Assembly: GCA_030608985.1 (NCBI GenBank)
Contig: JAUWDC010000109.1
Coordinates: forward strand, 1 to 5,526
Length of the DNA: 5,526 nucleotides
Direction of reading: 5' to 3'
From: Desulfobia sp.
GTDB taxonomy: Bacteria > Desulfobacterota > Desulfobulbia > Desulfobulbales > SURF-16
Below the pieces are notes generated by a model. That model worked only from the letters and a program-made list of their open reading frames with translations. It did not search any database and had not been told where the DNA came from. The translations under genes were made by a program, and so were the position numbers. Below are positions 1 to 5,307 of this stretch, in pieces; the stretch's first letter is position 1; every line of letters starts with the position of its first letter.

Positions 1-60
1 AAGTTTATCAGTGGTACGCAGAAAGAAACTTTTGAGGAACTCGTAAAAACTATAAATTAA
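1..60 (+). CDS. C-terminal tail of an unidentified protein (5' end outside window)
   Basis: Frame 1 is open from the window edge to a TAA at 58-60 and gives 19 residues, KFISGTQKETFEELVKTIN. The pattern 'ISGTQ-KETFEELV' resembles the last strand and helix of thioredoxin-fold proteins (thioredoxin, DsbA or FrnE types), where a 'GAQPxExFExxL'-like ending is common. The fragment is too short to assign a family, so this is a guess from pattern only. The gene converges on the ppx gene, and a palindromic repeat begins on the very next base after its stop codon. It could also be a chance open frame at the window edge, though the amphipathic, codon-like composition argues for real coding sequence. 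Confidence 0.5.
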   Translation, partial: KFISGTQKETFEELVKTIN

Positions 61-137
61 CCACAGAGCACACAGAGATCACAGAGGTAACTGTGTAATA
101 AAAAAGATTTCTCTGTGGTCTCTGTGCCCTCTGTGGT
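61..137. repeat. CACAGAG-type imperfect palindrome between convergent genes
   Basis: The left arm (61-86) is made of three near-copies of CACAGAG spaced by two or three bases. The right arm (111-136) is its imperfect reverse complement, with CTCTGTGG, TCTGTG and CTCTGTGG blocks. Base 61 pairs with 136 and the arms pair to about 86/111, with only a few mismatches and a loop of roughly 24 A/T-rich bases. Repeats built on CACAGAG units are, from general knowledge, widespread in intergenic DNA of environmental bacteria, and their function is unsettled. Here the element fills the gap between two converging stop codons and could form a long hairpin in RNA from either side. Neither arm is followed directly by a convincing T run, so calling it a terminator would be inference. 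Confidence 0.8.
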
Positions 138-139
138 GA

Positions 140-160
140 GAAAAAGACTTTTCAAAGTCT
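140..160 (-). terminator. Probable intrinsic terminator of ppx
   Basis: Read on the minus strand, just past the ppx stop, the sequence forms a 6-bp stem AGACTT/AAGTCT (160-155 with 150-145) around a TGAA loop. The stem runs into a TCTTTTTC tract (146-139). The stem is short and A/T-rich, so it would be a modest terminator. The larger CACAGAG palindrome lies directly beyond and may add to it. The plus direction lacks a T tract, so it would not serve the gene ending at 60 in the same way. Confidence 0.5.
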
Positions 161-172
161 GTGCTCTCTGCG
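158..172. repeat. Degenerate extra CACAGAG-family unit
   Basis: The stretch TCTGTGCTCTCTGCG has the spacing and composition of the right arm of the palindrome at 61-137 (CTGTG, then CTCTG one step on). It looks like a decayed further unit of the same family, separated from the main element by the small hairpin at 145-160. It partly overlaps the 18-bp inverted match shared with 5092-5109. The resemblance is by eye and modest. Confidence 0.4.
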
Positions 173-184
173 AATACGTCAAAC
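167..184 (-). repeat. 18-bp inverted match, copy A (partner at 5092-5109)
   Basis: On the minus strand this reads GTTTGACGTATTCGCAGA, identical to 5092-5109 read on the plus strand. Copy A covers the last codon and the TGA stop of ppx and runs into the intergenic repeats. After the exact 18 bp, both copies continue with a looser shared pattern of GAGC, then AGAC, then GAAAAG with different spacing. That suggests two diverged members of one dispersed element rather than a chance match. Confidence 0.65.
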
Positions 185-1111
185 CTGGCTTAGAAAAATT
201 CCTTCAAGAAGCCCTCTGTCACTGATAATCATAGCTCCTGTCTGAAGAAAATTCTGGAGAACCAGAAAAATAAGGGCACCGCCAAGGAGAATTTCTCCAC
301 GCCCCTGGTCGAGCCCTGGCAACTGACATCTTTCTTTTGCTTTTAATTGTAAGAGCGAGTTGAATATATCTTTTAATTCTTCATGGGTGAGAGTTGCCCC
401 CTGTACGAGATTTTCATCGTATTGTTCTAGGCCGAGGTGGAGTGAAGCAAGCGCAGTGGCGGTGCCTCCGCATGCAACAAAAGTAGAAACAAGAGGCTTT
501 ATTTTCATAAGATATGGTGAAAATACTTGTTGCACAAAGGATTGGGCACTTTCAATATTATCGGAAGTTTGTGAGTCGTTTTTAAAAAAGGAATCGGTTA
601 ACGAAACAGCTCCAAGGGGTAAACTGACTGAAGAAAGCTGAGAAGTATCGGATACAATACATTCACTGCTGCCGCCTCCAACATCCACGATAAGGGTGTT
701 ATCCTCTGGGATTGTCAATCCGGAAAAGACTCCTGCCTGGCTGAGCATGGTCTCCTGTTTCCCGTCAATAATTTCGAGAGGGAACCCCAGTATTTTCTGA
801 CATTCTGAAAGCAGGACATTCCTGTTATGAGCACGACGTAATGCCTCTGTGCCACATATTCTAACCCTTTGGACATTGTATTCCTGGAGAAGGGAAGCTA
901 TTGAGCGCAGAGCAACAATGGCACGCTCCATGGCTTCTTTGTTGATGATGCCAGAGTCGGCAAGGCCTTCAGCAAGGCGAACTGTGATGAGTTCTTTGCG
1001 TAAAATATTGATATGAGATCTGTACGTACCAATTAATAATCGAAAACTATTACTTCCAATATCAAGAGCGGCACAAACATGGGATGAGGATTGTTGCATA
1101 GCTGTGGGCAT
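179..1111 (-). CDS. ppx: Exopolyphosphatase / guanosine pentaphosphatase family protein (Ppx/GppA)
   Basis: Predicted to hydrolyse terminal phosphates of inorganic polyphosphate and/or the 5' phosphate of pppGpp, in the cytoplasm. The ASKHA-fold signatures are all present: DIGSNSFRLLIG (residues 17-28, phosphate loop 1), GTEALR (88 on), the acidic residue in GKQE (E120, at the position of the catalytic Glu of E. coli PPX), DVGGGSSE (143-150), ACGGTATA (213-220) and SDRGLLEG (297-304). At 310 residues it is the short form and lacks the C-terminal HD-like domains of E. coli PPX (about 510 residues). The frame can be extended to a TTG at 1150. I prefer ATG 1111 because it places the DIGSN motif near the N terminus as usual and overlaps the stop of a small upstream ORF (TGATG); ATG 1099 is also possible. 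No good Shine-Dalgarno precedes either ATG. PPX versus GppA specificity cannot be read from sequence alone. Confidence 0.93.
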   Translation of the reverse strand: MPTAMQQSSSHVCAALDIGSNSFRLLIGTYRSHINILRKELITVRLAEGLADSGIINKEAMERAIVALRSIASLLQEYNVQRVRICGTEALRRAHNRNVLLSECQKILGFPLEIIDGKQETMLSQAGVFSGLTIPEDNTLIVDVGGGSSECIVSDTSQLSSVSLPLGAVSLTDSFFKNDSQTSDNIESAQSFVQQVFSPYLMKIKPLVSTFVACGGTATALASLHLGLEQYDENLVQGATLTHEELKDIFNSLLQLKAKERCQLPGLDQGRGEILLGGALIFLVLQNFLQTGAMIISDRGLLEGIFLSQV

Positions 1112-1155
1112 CAAGGGAGAGTATATGGCATAAGAAGCTCTATACAGCAAACCAT
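1111..1155 (-). CDS. Possible 14-codon leader ORF translationally coupled to ppx
   Basis: An ATG at 1155-1153 opens a 14-codon frame, MVCCIELLMPYTLP. Its TGA (1113-1111) overlaps the preferred ppx ATG by one base (TGATG), the classic arrangement for termination-reinitiation. A purine-rich AGAAGAAAG lies 1 to 9 bases before the ATG and is an imperfect Shine-Dalgarno, whereas ppx itself has none. A frame this short can arise by chance and nothing shows that the peptide is functional. The alternative is direct ppx initiation at TTG 1150, which would make this frame meaningless. Confidence 0.3.
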   Translation of the reverse strand: MVCCIELLMPYTLP

Positions 1156-1219
1156 GCTTTCTTCTGGTGAATGCAAGGTTTATATTGAAATTCTAGAGGG
1201 AACGATGTAAAGGGGGCCC
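1156..1219. promoter_or_regulatory. Divergent promoter region between ppx and yciO
   Basis: These 64 bases separate the start of the ppx leader (minus) from yciO (plus), so both genes should be promoted from here. On the minus strand a TATAAA (1184-1179) sits about 25 bases before the leader ATG and is a credible -10, but no good -35 lies 16-18 bp upstream. On the plus strand an overlapping TATATT (1181-1186) is a possible -10 for yciO, again with a poor -35. The overlap of the two candidates would make the promoters mutually exclusive. Exact start sites are inference. Confidence 0.35.
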
Positions 1220-1828
1220 ATGCTTTACATCAATCCGGATAATCCACAGCCAAGATTAATTAAACAGGCTGCAGATGCCCTTAAACAGGGGGCTATTATC
1301 TGCTACCCAACTGACACGGTATTCGGTATAGGCTGTGACATATATAATCAGAAGGCAATCAAGCGGATATACCAGCTGAAAAGAAGACCAAAAAATAAGC
1401 CGTTCAGCTTTATGTGTTCGGGGCTGAAAAACGTGAGTGAATATTGCTTCCTGTCGAACATGGCTTATCGGCTCATGAAAAAAAGTCTCCCCGGAGCCTA
1501 TACTTTTGTCCTACCGGCGATGAAGATCGTTCCTAAAATAATGATGTCAAAACAAAAAACAGTAGGTATCCGGGTTCCTGACAATACCATTTGTCAACAT
1601 CTTGTCGAAGCCCTTGGTAATCCAATCCTCAATACAAGTGCGGCAACCGAGGATGGAGAGCCTTTTCGGATGGCGTATGAGGTGGAGGATGTATATGGAA
1701 GCCGGATTGATATCATAATTGATGATTCAGCCTCTGTAAGTCCAGGCCTCTCAAGCATTATTTCTCTGGTTGGCGATGAAGCAACGATCCTCAGGGAGGG
1801 GAAGGGAGACACGTCTCTTTTCTATTAA
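1220..1828 (+). CDS. yciO: YciO-type YrdC/Sua5-domain protein
   Basis: A YrdC-domain protein of 202 residues, the fold of TsaC/Sua5 enzymes that make threonylcarbamoyl-AMP for the tRNA t6A modification. It matches the YciO subfamily from the first residues: YINPDNPQPRLI resembles the YIHPDNPQQRLI start I recall for E. coli YciO. Later motifs are YPTDTVFG (29-36), KRRPKNKP (54-61), PGAYTFVL (91-98), GIRVP (116-120), TSAATEDGEP (139-148) and LREGKGD (191-197). The Asn of the TsaC 'TSAN' motif is replaced by Ala142, as expected for YciO, whose role in the cell is less settled than that of TsaC. ATG 1220 is preceded by AAAGGGGG with four bases between, a good ribosome site. It diverges from ppx and converges on ihfB with 28 bases between stops. 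It could act as the sole t6A enzyme only if no separate tsaC exists elsewhere in the genome. Confidence 0.92.
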   Translation: MLYINPDNPQPRLIKQAADALKQGAIICYPTDTVFGIGCDIYNQKAIKRIYQLKRRPKNKPFSFMCSGLKNVSEYCFLSNMAYRLMKKSLPGAYTFVLPAMKIVPKIMMSKQKTVGIRVPDNTICQHLVEALGNPILNTSAATEDGEPFRMAYEVEDVYGSRIDIIIDDSASVSPGLSSIISLVGDEATILREGKGDTSLFY

Positions 1829-1856
1829 TTTCATTACGCCACATCTTATGAGTTCC

Positions 1857-2147
1857 TCAACCGTTCTTTTTTTTGACAAGCGGCTCTTTAATCGATTTAC
1901 TCATTGTGAAATGGACAGTATTGCGGGCAGGGATATCCATTATTTTTCCAGTGCGTGGGTTTTTTGTTGAGCGGGCTTTTCGTTGACGAACGCTGAAACT
2001 CCCGAAACCACGTATCTCTGCCCGTCGTCCCTCTGCAAGGGCCTCTGTGATATTTTCTAAAATAATATCAACAGCATACCCAACGTCTTTTTTTAAAAAA
2101 CCTTCAAGGTTTGATGTAACACGGGTTACTAATTCTTTTTTGAGCAT
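1857..2147 (-). CDS. ihfB: Integration host factor beta-like / HU-family DNA-binding protein
   Basis: A nucleoid protein of 96 residues that binds and sharply bends DNA as a dimer. The family core is clear: AEIRGFGSFSVRQRKAR (43-59) leads into the beta arm, whose tip carries NPRTGK with Pro64 at the position of the intercalating proline, followed by the PARNTVHF strand (73-80) and a lysine-rich end. 'RGFGSFS' and the position downstream of rpsA point to the IHF-beta branch (in gammaproteobacteria ihfB also follows rpsA), but HU cannot be excluded. ATG 2147 has AAGGAA (2160-2155) seven bases upstream. The gene is last in the rpsA-sppA-ihfB cluster, 56 bases after sppA. The gap is A/T-rich and might hold a weak internal promoter. 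No hairpin terminator is visible after its stop, which lies 28 bases from the convergent yciO stop. Confidence 0.92.
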   Translation of the reverse strand: MLKKELVTRVTSNLEGFLKKDVGYAVDIILENITEALAEGRRAEIRGFGSFSVRQRKARSTKNPRTGKIMDIPARNTVHFTMSKSIKEPLVKKKNG

Positions 2148-2203
2148 TGCAATGTTCCTTATATATCAATAAACGGATAGAAAAATTAAAATGAGAGAGC
2201 CAA

Positions 2204-3130
2204 TTACTGTGAAAGACTCCACTCATATGCAAAAGTCGGTGAAATAAGAGGAAGGTGATCTAGAAGAGAAGAGCTTCCCTGTTGTCCGGCTAGCAGGCTT
2301 AAAACAGAGAAGTCATTGTCTTCCGGGTAGTATAGTTCCGGTTTTTGGGTGGACATGCCAGCCAACTCTGCGGCCAATAAGACAGCATCATAAAAGTTAC
2401 CCAGTTCATCAATGAGACCAAGCTGCTGGGCCTGCTCCCCAGAGAAAATTCTCCCATCAGCAAGATTACGCACCTCACTTTCGGAAAGTTCCCTGCTGCT
2501 GACGATGTCATTAATAAATTGATTATGGACATTATCAAGCAATTGCTGGAGTAAGTCGCGTTCCTCTTGAGTGAGTGTTCGACTGGAGGACCCTATATCT
2601 TTAAGCTTACCGCTTTTAACGACTTCGTTTTTGTAGCCTATTTTTTCAAATATCTTTTCAAGGTTGGGGAATTTCAGAATAACCCCTATGCTCCCTGTTA
2701 ATGTGCCTGGGCTCGCAATAATTTTTTCAGCACCTAAGGCGGCATAATAGCCACCAGAGGCAGCGACAGACCCCATAGAGGCAACGACAGGCTTGGTTTT
2801 ATTTGTAATTTGTATTTGCCGAAAGAGTTCCTGGGAGGCACCTACAGTACCTCCAGGACTGTCAATCCGAACAACAACTGCTTTTATCCTGTCGTTTTCA
2901 ACAAAATCAACCAAGTGTCGCATGGTTTTTTCGGGGCTGGCTATAACGCCTTTCAGCTCAATTATGCCAATAGCGTCATTGACCCCGAAGAGATTACCAC
3001 CCTGTGAAGGCGTGAAAATTCGGGCAATAAAAAAGGTTATTCCTGCCAAAAAAAGCATCGTCACAACACCGAGTATGAAAAAACCGGTGAGAACTGGATG
3101 TTTTTGCAGAAATAACCTTTTTTGGGACAT
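2204..3130 (-). CDS. sppA: Signal peptide peptidase SppA, short (36K-type) form
   Basis: A membrane-anchored serine protease of family S49, 308 residues, that degrades signal peptides left in the membrane after secretion. A basic N terminus (KRLFLQKH) is followed by one hydrophobic segment at about 14-37, giving an N-in topology with the catalytic domain outside the cytoplasm. The S49 core is intact: VVRIDSPGG (86-94), MGSVAASGGYYAA (119-131) with nucleophile Ser125, GSIGV (146-150) and VKSGKLKD (171-178) with general base Lys177. The 52-residue Ser-Lys spacing equals that of B. subtilis SppA (Ser147/Lys199). It is the single-domain form, about half the length of E. coli SppA. The start ATG lies 15 bases after the rpsA stop, and the sequence between is pyrimidine-rich with no Shine-Dalgarno. 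Translation probably depends on coupling to rpsA. Confidence 0.95.
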   Translation of the reverse strand: MSQKRLFLQKHPVLTGFFILGVVTMLFLAGITFFIARIFTPSQGGNLFGVNDAIGIIELKGVIASPEKTMRHLVDFVENDRIKAVVVRIDSPGGTVGASQELFRQIQITNKTKPVVASMGSVAASGGYYAALGAEKIIASPGTLTGSIGVILKFPNLEKIFEKIGYKNEVVKSGKLKDIGSSSRTLTQEERDLLQQLLDNVHNQFINDIVSSRELSESEVRNLADGRIFSGEQAQQLGLIDELGNFYDAVLLAAELAGMSTQKPELYYPEDNDFSVLSLLAGQQGSSSLLDHLPLISPTFAYEWSLSQ

Positions 3131-3145
3131 AGCAGGTGGAGAGAA

Positions 3146-4987
3146 TTACTCTTTATCCTCTTCCTCAACTTGAGATGCTTCTTCAGTTTCTTCAGCTTGA
3201 GATGCTTCTTCAGTTTCCTCAACTTGAGATGCTTCTTCAATTTCCTCAATTTGAGATGCTTCTTCAGTTTTTTCCTGGCTGTCTATTTTTTGTTTTAACA
3301 GGTCACCTAAGGTAGAAGGACCCCTAGCGGTCTGCTGTTTTTTATACTCGCCTAGACCGTCTTCTCCAGGTTCAGCGGTCATGGCCTTGATAGATAAACC
3401 TATTTTACGATCTTTTGGAGAAACACTGATTACTTTTGTTTCAATGGTGTCTCCCACATTAAACATACCAACAGGAGTATTGACTTTCTCTTTACTGATC
3501 TCAGAGACGTGAACGAGTCCCTCAATCCCATCCTCAACTTCAACAAAGATGCCAAAATCAGTGATATTGGTAATTTTACCTTCAACGGTTGAGCCCATTG
3601 GATAGGTCTCCACAGCAGCCTGCCATGGATCCGGTGTAAGTTGTTTGATTCCAAGAGAAAATCGCTCGCTTTCGCGATCAATTTTAAGGACAACTGCCTG
3701 GATAGTCTCTCCCTTGCTGTATTTTTCAGAAGGATGTTTTATTCTTTCTGTCCAGGAAAGGTCGGAAACGTGGATAAGGCCATCAATACCTTCTTCGATA
3801 CCAATAAAGATACCAAAATCGGTGATGTTCTTAATTTTACCTTCTATAATTGAACCGACAGGATAGTTTTCGGAAACAAGATCCCAGGGGTTTGGCTGCA
3901 GCTGCTTCATGCCAAGAGAAATTCGTTTGGCACTAACATCTATATTTAAGACAACAATCTCAATGGCGTCTCCGACAGCAACAAGCTTGGAGGGGTGTTT
4001 TGTCTTTTTGGACCATGACATTTCAGAAACATGGACAAGGCCTTCCACACCTTCCTCAAGTGCAATGAAGACCCCGTAATCTGTAATGCTGACAACTTTT
4101 CCAACAGCTTTTGAAGAAACAGGATATTTTTCTTCAACAGTGGACCATGGGTCAGGTTTAAGTTGTTTGACCCCAAGAGATACCTTGTCAGTCTCTTTGT
4201 CGTATTTAAGGACTTTAACTTCAATTTCTTCTCCAACTTTAAACAGTTTAGAAGGATGAGAAACACGTCCCCATGATAAATCTGTAATATGGCACAGACC
4301 GTCAAGACCGCCAAGGTCAACGAAAACACCATAATCGGTGATGTTGGTGATGGAGCCTTTGATTATTGCATCTTCTTTAAGTGAGGATCGCATCTGCTCA
4401 CGGAGCTTATTGCGCTCTTCCTCGAGAATTGCTCGTCGTGATATGACGACATTATTTCGCTTACGGTTATATTTAAGTACCTTGAAGTCAAAGGTCTGTC
4501 CAATCAGGTTGTCCAGGTCTTTAACTGGGCGGAGATCAATTTGAGAATAAGGCAGGAAGGCTGGGACGCCAATATCAACAGAAAGCCCGCCCTTTACGCG
4601 GTTGTCAATGCGGCCCGGGATTGTATCGTCTTGATCGTGGATGGCTGCAATGCCTTCCCATATTTTGATGCCAATTGCCTTTTCTCGTGAAAGCTTCAGG
4701 CCTCCTTCGGCCTCCCGCCTTTCAACAAAAACGTCAAAGGTGTCGCCGAGCTGTACCTCAATGGTTTCGCCTTCATTTTTAAATTCATTAAGTGGTATTT
4801 CACTTTCTGACTTATCACCGATATCAATGACGGCTATAGAGCCTGAGATATCGATAATTGTTCCTTCTACAACATCACCTACATTTGCTACAGTGAGTTG
4901 TTCATCGTTGAAGAGCTCCGCAAAGCTCATTCCTTCTTCGACCGCATCAATGCTGTCTGTTTGTGTTGGTTGTGTTTCATTACCCAT
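3146..4987 (-). CDS. rpsA: 30S ribosomal protein S1
   Basis: Ribosomal protein S1 binds mRNA on the 30S subunit and helps unfold and load messages with weak Shine-Dalgarno sequences. The 613 residues contain six S1 (OB-fold) domains at about 36-101, 121-185, 206-275, 292-361, 378-448 and 465-534. The first two are divergent, as in other S1 proteins, where they contact the ribosome. The last four carry the repeated 'ITDxGxF...GLxHxSxxSW...SLGxKQL-PxPW' pattern. The length exceeds E. coli S1 (557) because of an acidic tail, including four copies of a nine-residue EEASQ-type repeat (about 574-609). The frame extends to a TTG at 5008, but ATG 4987 is the better start because AAGGAGG (5004-4998) lies ten bases before it and the TTG falls inside that ribosome-site region. 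A strong promoter lies at 5023-5051. It is the first gene of the rpsA-sppA-ihfB cluster. Confidence 0.97.
   Translation of the reverse strand: MGNETQPTQTDSIDAVEEGMSFAELFNDEQLTVANVGDVVEGTIIDISGSIAVIDIGDKSESEIPLNEFKNEGETIEVQLGDTFDVFVERREAEGGLKLSREKAIGIKIWEGIAAIHDQDDTIPGRIDNRVKGGLSVDIGVPAFLPYSQIDLRPVKDLDNLIGQTFDFKVLKYNRKRNNVVISRRAILEEERNKLREQMRSSLKEDAIIKGSITNITDYGVFVDLGGLDGLCHITDLSWGRVSHPSKLFKVGEEIEVKVLKYDKETDKVSLGVKQLKPDPWSTVEEKYPVSSKAVGKVVSITDYGVFIALEEGVEGLVHVSEMSWSKKTKHPSKLVAVGDAIEIVVLNIDVSAKRISLGMKQLQPNPWDLVSENYPVGSIIEGKIKNITDFGIFIGIEEGIDGLIHVSDLSWTERIKHPSEKYSKGETIQAVVLKIDRESERFSLGIKQLTPDPWQAAVETYPMGSTVEGKITNITDFGIFVEVEDGIEGLVHVSEISKEKVNTPVGMFNVGDTIETKVISVSPKDRKIGLSIKAMTAEPGEDGLGEYKKQQTARGPSTLGDLLKQKIDSQEKTEEASQIEEIEEASQVEETEEASQAEETEEASQVEEEDKE
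3170..3277 (-). repeat. 27-bp tandem repeat (four units) in the rpsA 3' end
   Basis: Four direct units start at 3170, 3197, 3224 and 3251, exactly 27 bp apart. The first 16 bases of each are identical (TTGAGATGCTTCTTCA on the plus strand) and the remaining 11 vary. A truncated, degenerate fifth unit is visible at about 3158-3169. Each unit encodes nine residues of the type EEASQ(V/I/A)EE(T/I). Because 27 is a multiple of three, gain or loss of units leaves the reading frame intact. Near-identity at DNA level suggests recent duplication. Confidence 0.95.
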
Positions 4988-4996
4988 GAGACATAG

Positions 4997-5004
4997 TCCT
5001 CCTT
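4997..5004 (-). promoter_or_regulatory. Ribosome binding site of rpsA
   Basis: On the minus strand AAGGAGGA (5004-4997) is a full-strength Shine-Dalgarno. It lies ten bases before ATG 4987 and decides the start: the in-frame upstream TTG (5008-5006) sits just before it and could not use it. The spacing is slightly long but normal. Confidence 0.85.
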
Positions 5005-5022
5005 CCAAATTTTAAAAGAGGT

Positions 5023-5051
5023 TTTATACCAGAGTGCATAGGCAAAAACAA
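5023..5051 (-). promoter_or_regulatory. Sigma-70-type promoter of rpsA with extended -10
   Basis: On the minus strand a -35-like TTGTTT (5051-5046) is followed by a 17-bp spacer and TATAAA (5028-5023). The TGG (5031-5029) directly before the -10 makes an extended -10 (TGn). Transcription should start near 5016, leaving a leader of about 30 bases before ATG 4987. The A/T tracts at about 5052-5080, including the 11-base palindrome CGAAATTTTCG (5072-5062), are placed where a promoter UP element would lie. Confidence 0.65.
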
Positions 5052-5091
5052 CTCTAAATAACGAAAATTTCGAAAAAAAATGGCAGTATAT

Positions 5092-5109
5092 GTTTGACGT
5101 ATTCGCAGA
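5092..5109 (+). repeat. 18-bp inverted match, copy B (partner at 167-184)
   Basis: GTTTGACGTATTCGCAGA is identical to the reverse complement of 167-184, about 4.9 kb away. An exact 18-bp match is very unlikely by chance in a window this size. The copy lies just upstream of the rpsA promoter. The following sequence to about 5135 keeps a looser resemblance to the flank of copy A. It also forms the start of a 27-codon open frame at 5090-5173 (see findings), which I do not call as a gene. Confidence 0.65.
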
Positions 5110-5307
5110 TAGTGAGCTTGCGAGACCTTCGAAAAGCGTTCATACGCCGCGTGAATCTTTTGTAACTACTTGATATTATTGGTGGCGAGAATTCAAATCA
5201 CGATATTTCGCGTGTTTATCGTATTTGTGTGCTGTTAAATCAACAAACTAGCAAAGTGGACTTTGTTGTTCAGGCTTCGGCCTCAGTGTGGCAAGAGCAT
5301 AGAGCGG
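5110..5307. other. Intergenic region between the Nudix gene and rpsA, no recognisable conserved gene
   Basis: This stretch holds the continuation of the repeat that begins at 5092, including imperfect palindromes such as the one at about 5139-5155 (TTCA...TGAA) and GCGT-TCAT-ACGC (5136-5147). It also holds the hairpin cluster at 5241-5283. I found no protein with recognisable conserved motifs on either strand and no tRNA-like fold. It separates two minus-strand genes, so a terminator for the Nudix gene would be expected here, but no hairpin followed by a T run is evident. Confidence 0.5.
5241..5283. repeat. Hairpin cluster downstream of the Nudix gene
   Basis: CAACAAA (5241-5247) can pair with TTTGTTG (5262-5268). 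The inner CAAAG (5252-5256) can instead pair with CTTTG (5261-5265) around TGGA, so the two folds compete for the same 3' arm. Next to them AGGC-TTCG-GCCT (5272-5283) forms a 4-bp stem with a UUCG-type loop on the plus strand. The set lies 25 to 67 bases past the Nudix stop. It might slow or end transcription there, but the T-run expected of an intrinsic terminator is missing. Confidence 0.35.

Noticed and set aside
360..641. 93-codon plus-strand frame inside ppx
   Set aside because: Antisense shadow of the Ppx/GppA coding sequence, with no ribosome site or family motif.
1829..1875. Terminator between yciO and ihfB
   Set aside because: There is a run of eight T at 1867-1874, but it lies in the ihfB lysine codons, and the only stem before it (TGAG-TTC-CTCA) is four base pairs, too weak to call.
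3061..3249. Minus-strand frame encoding a basic repeat protein (KKHLKLRKL-like units)
   Set aside because: It is the 27-bp repeat of the rpsA tail read in another frame and overlaps the well-supported rpsA and sppA genes; the periodicity comes from the DNA repeat.
3170..3277. Possible CRISPR-like array
   Set aside because: Units are contiguous with no unique spacers, and they lie inside a coding sequence in frame.
4988..5008. Seven-residue N-terminal extension of S1 from TTG 5008
   Set aside because: The TTG sits immediately 5' of the Shine-Dalgarno used by ATG 4987, so it would have no ribosome site of its own.
167..5109. Composite transposon bounded by the 18-bp inverted copies
   Set aside because: No transposase or integrase lies between them, the enclosed genes are housekeeping genes in a plausible ancestral order, and no target duplication is visible.
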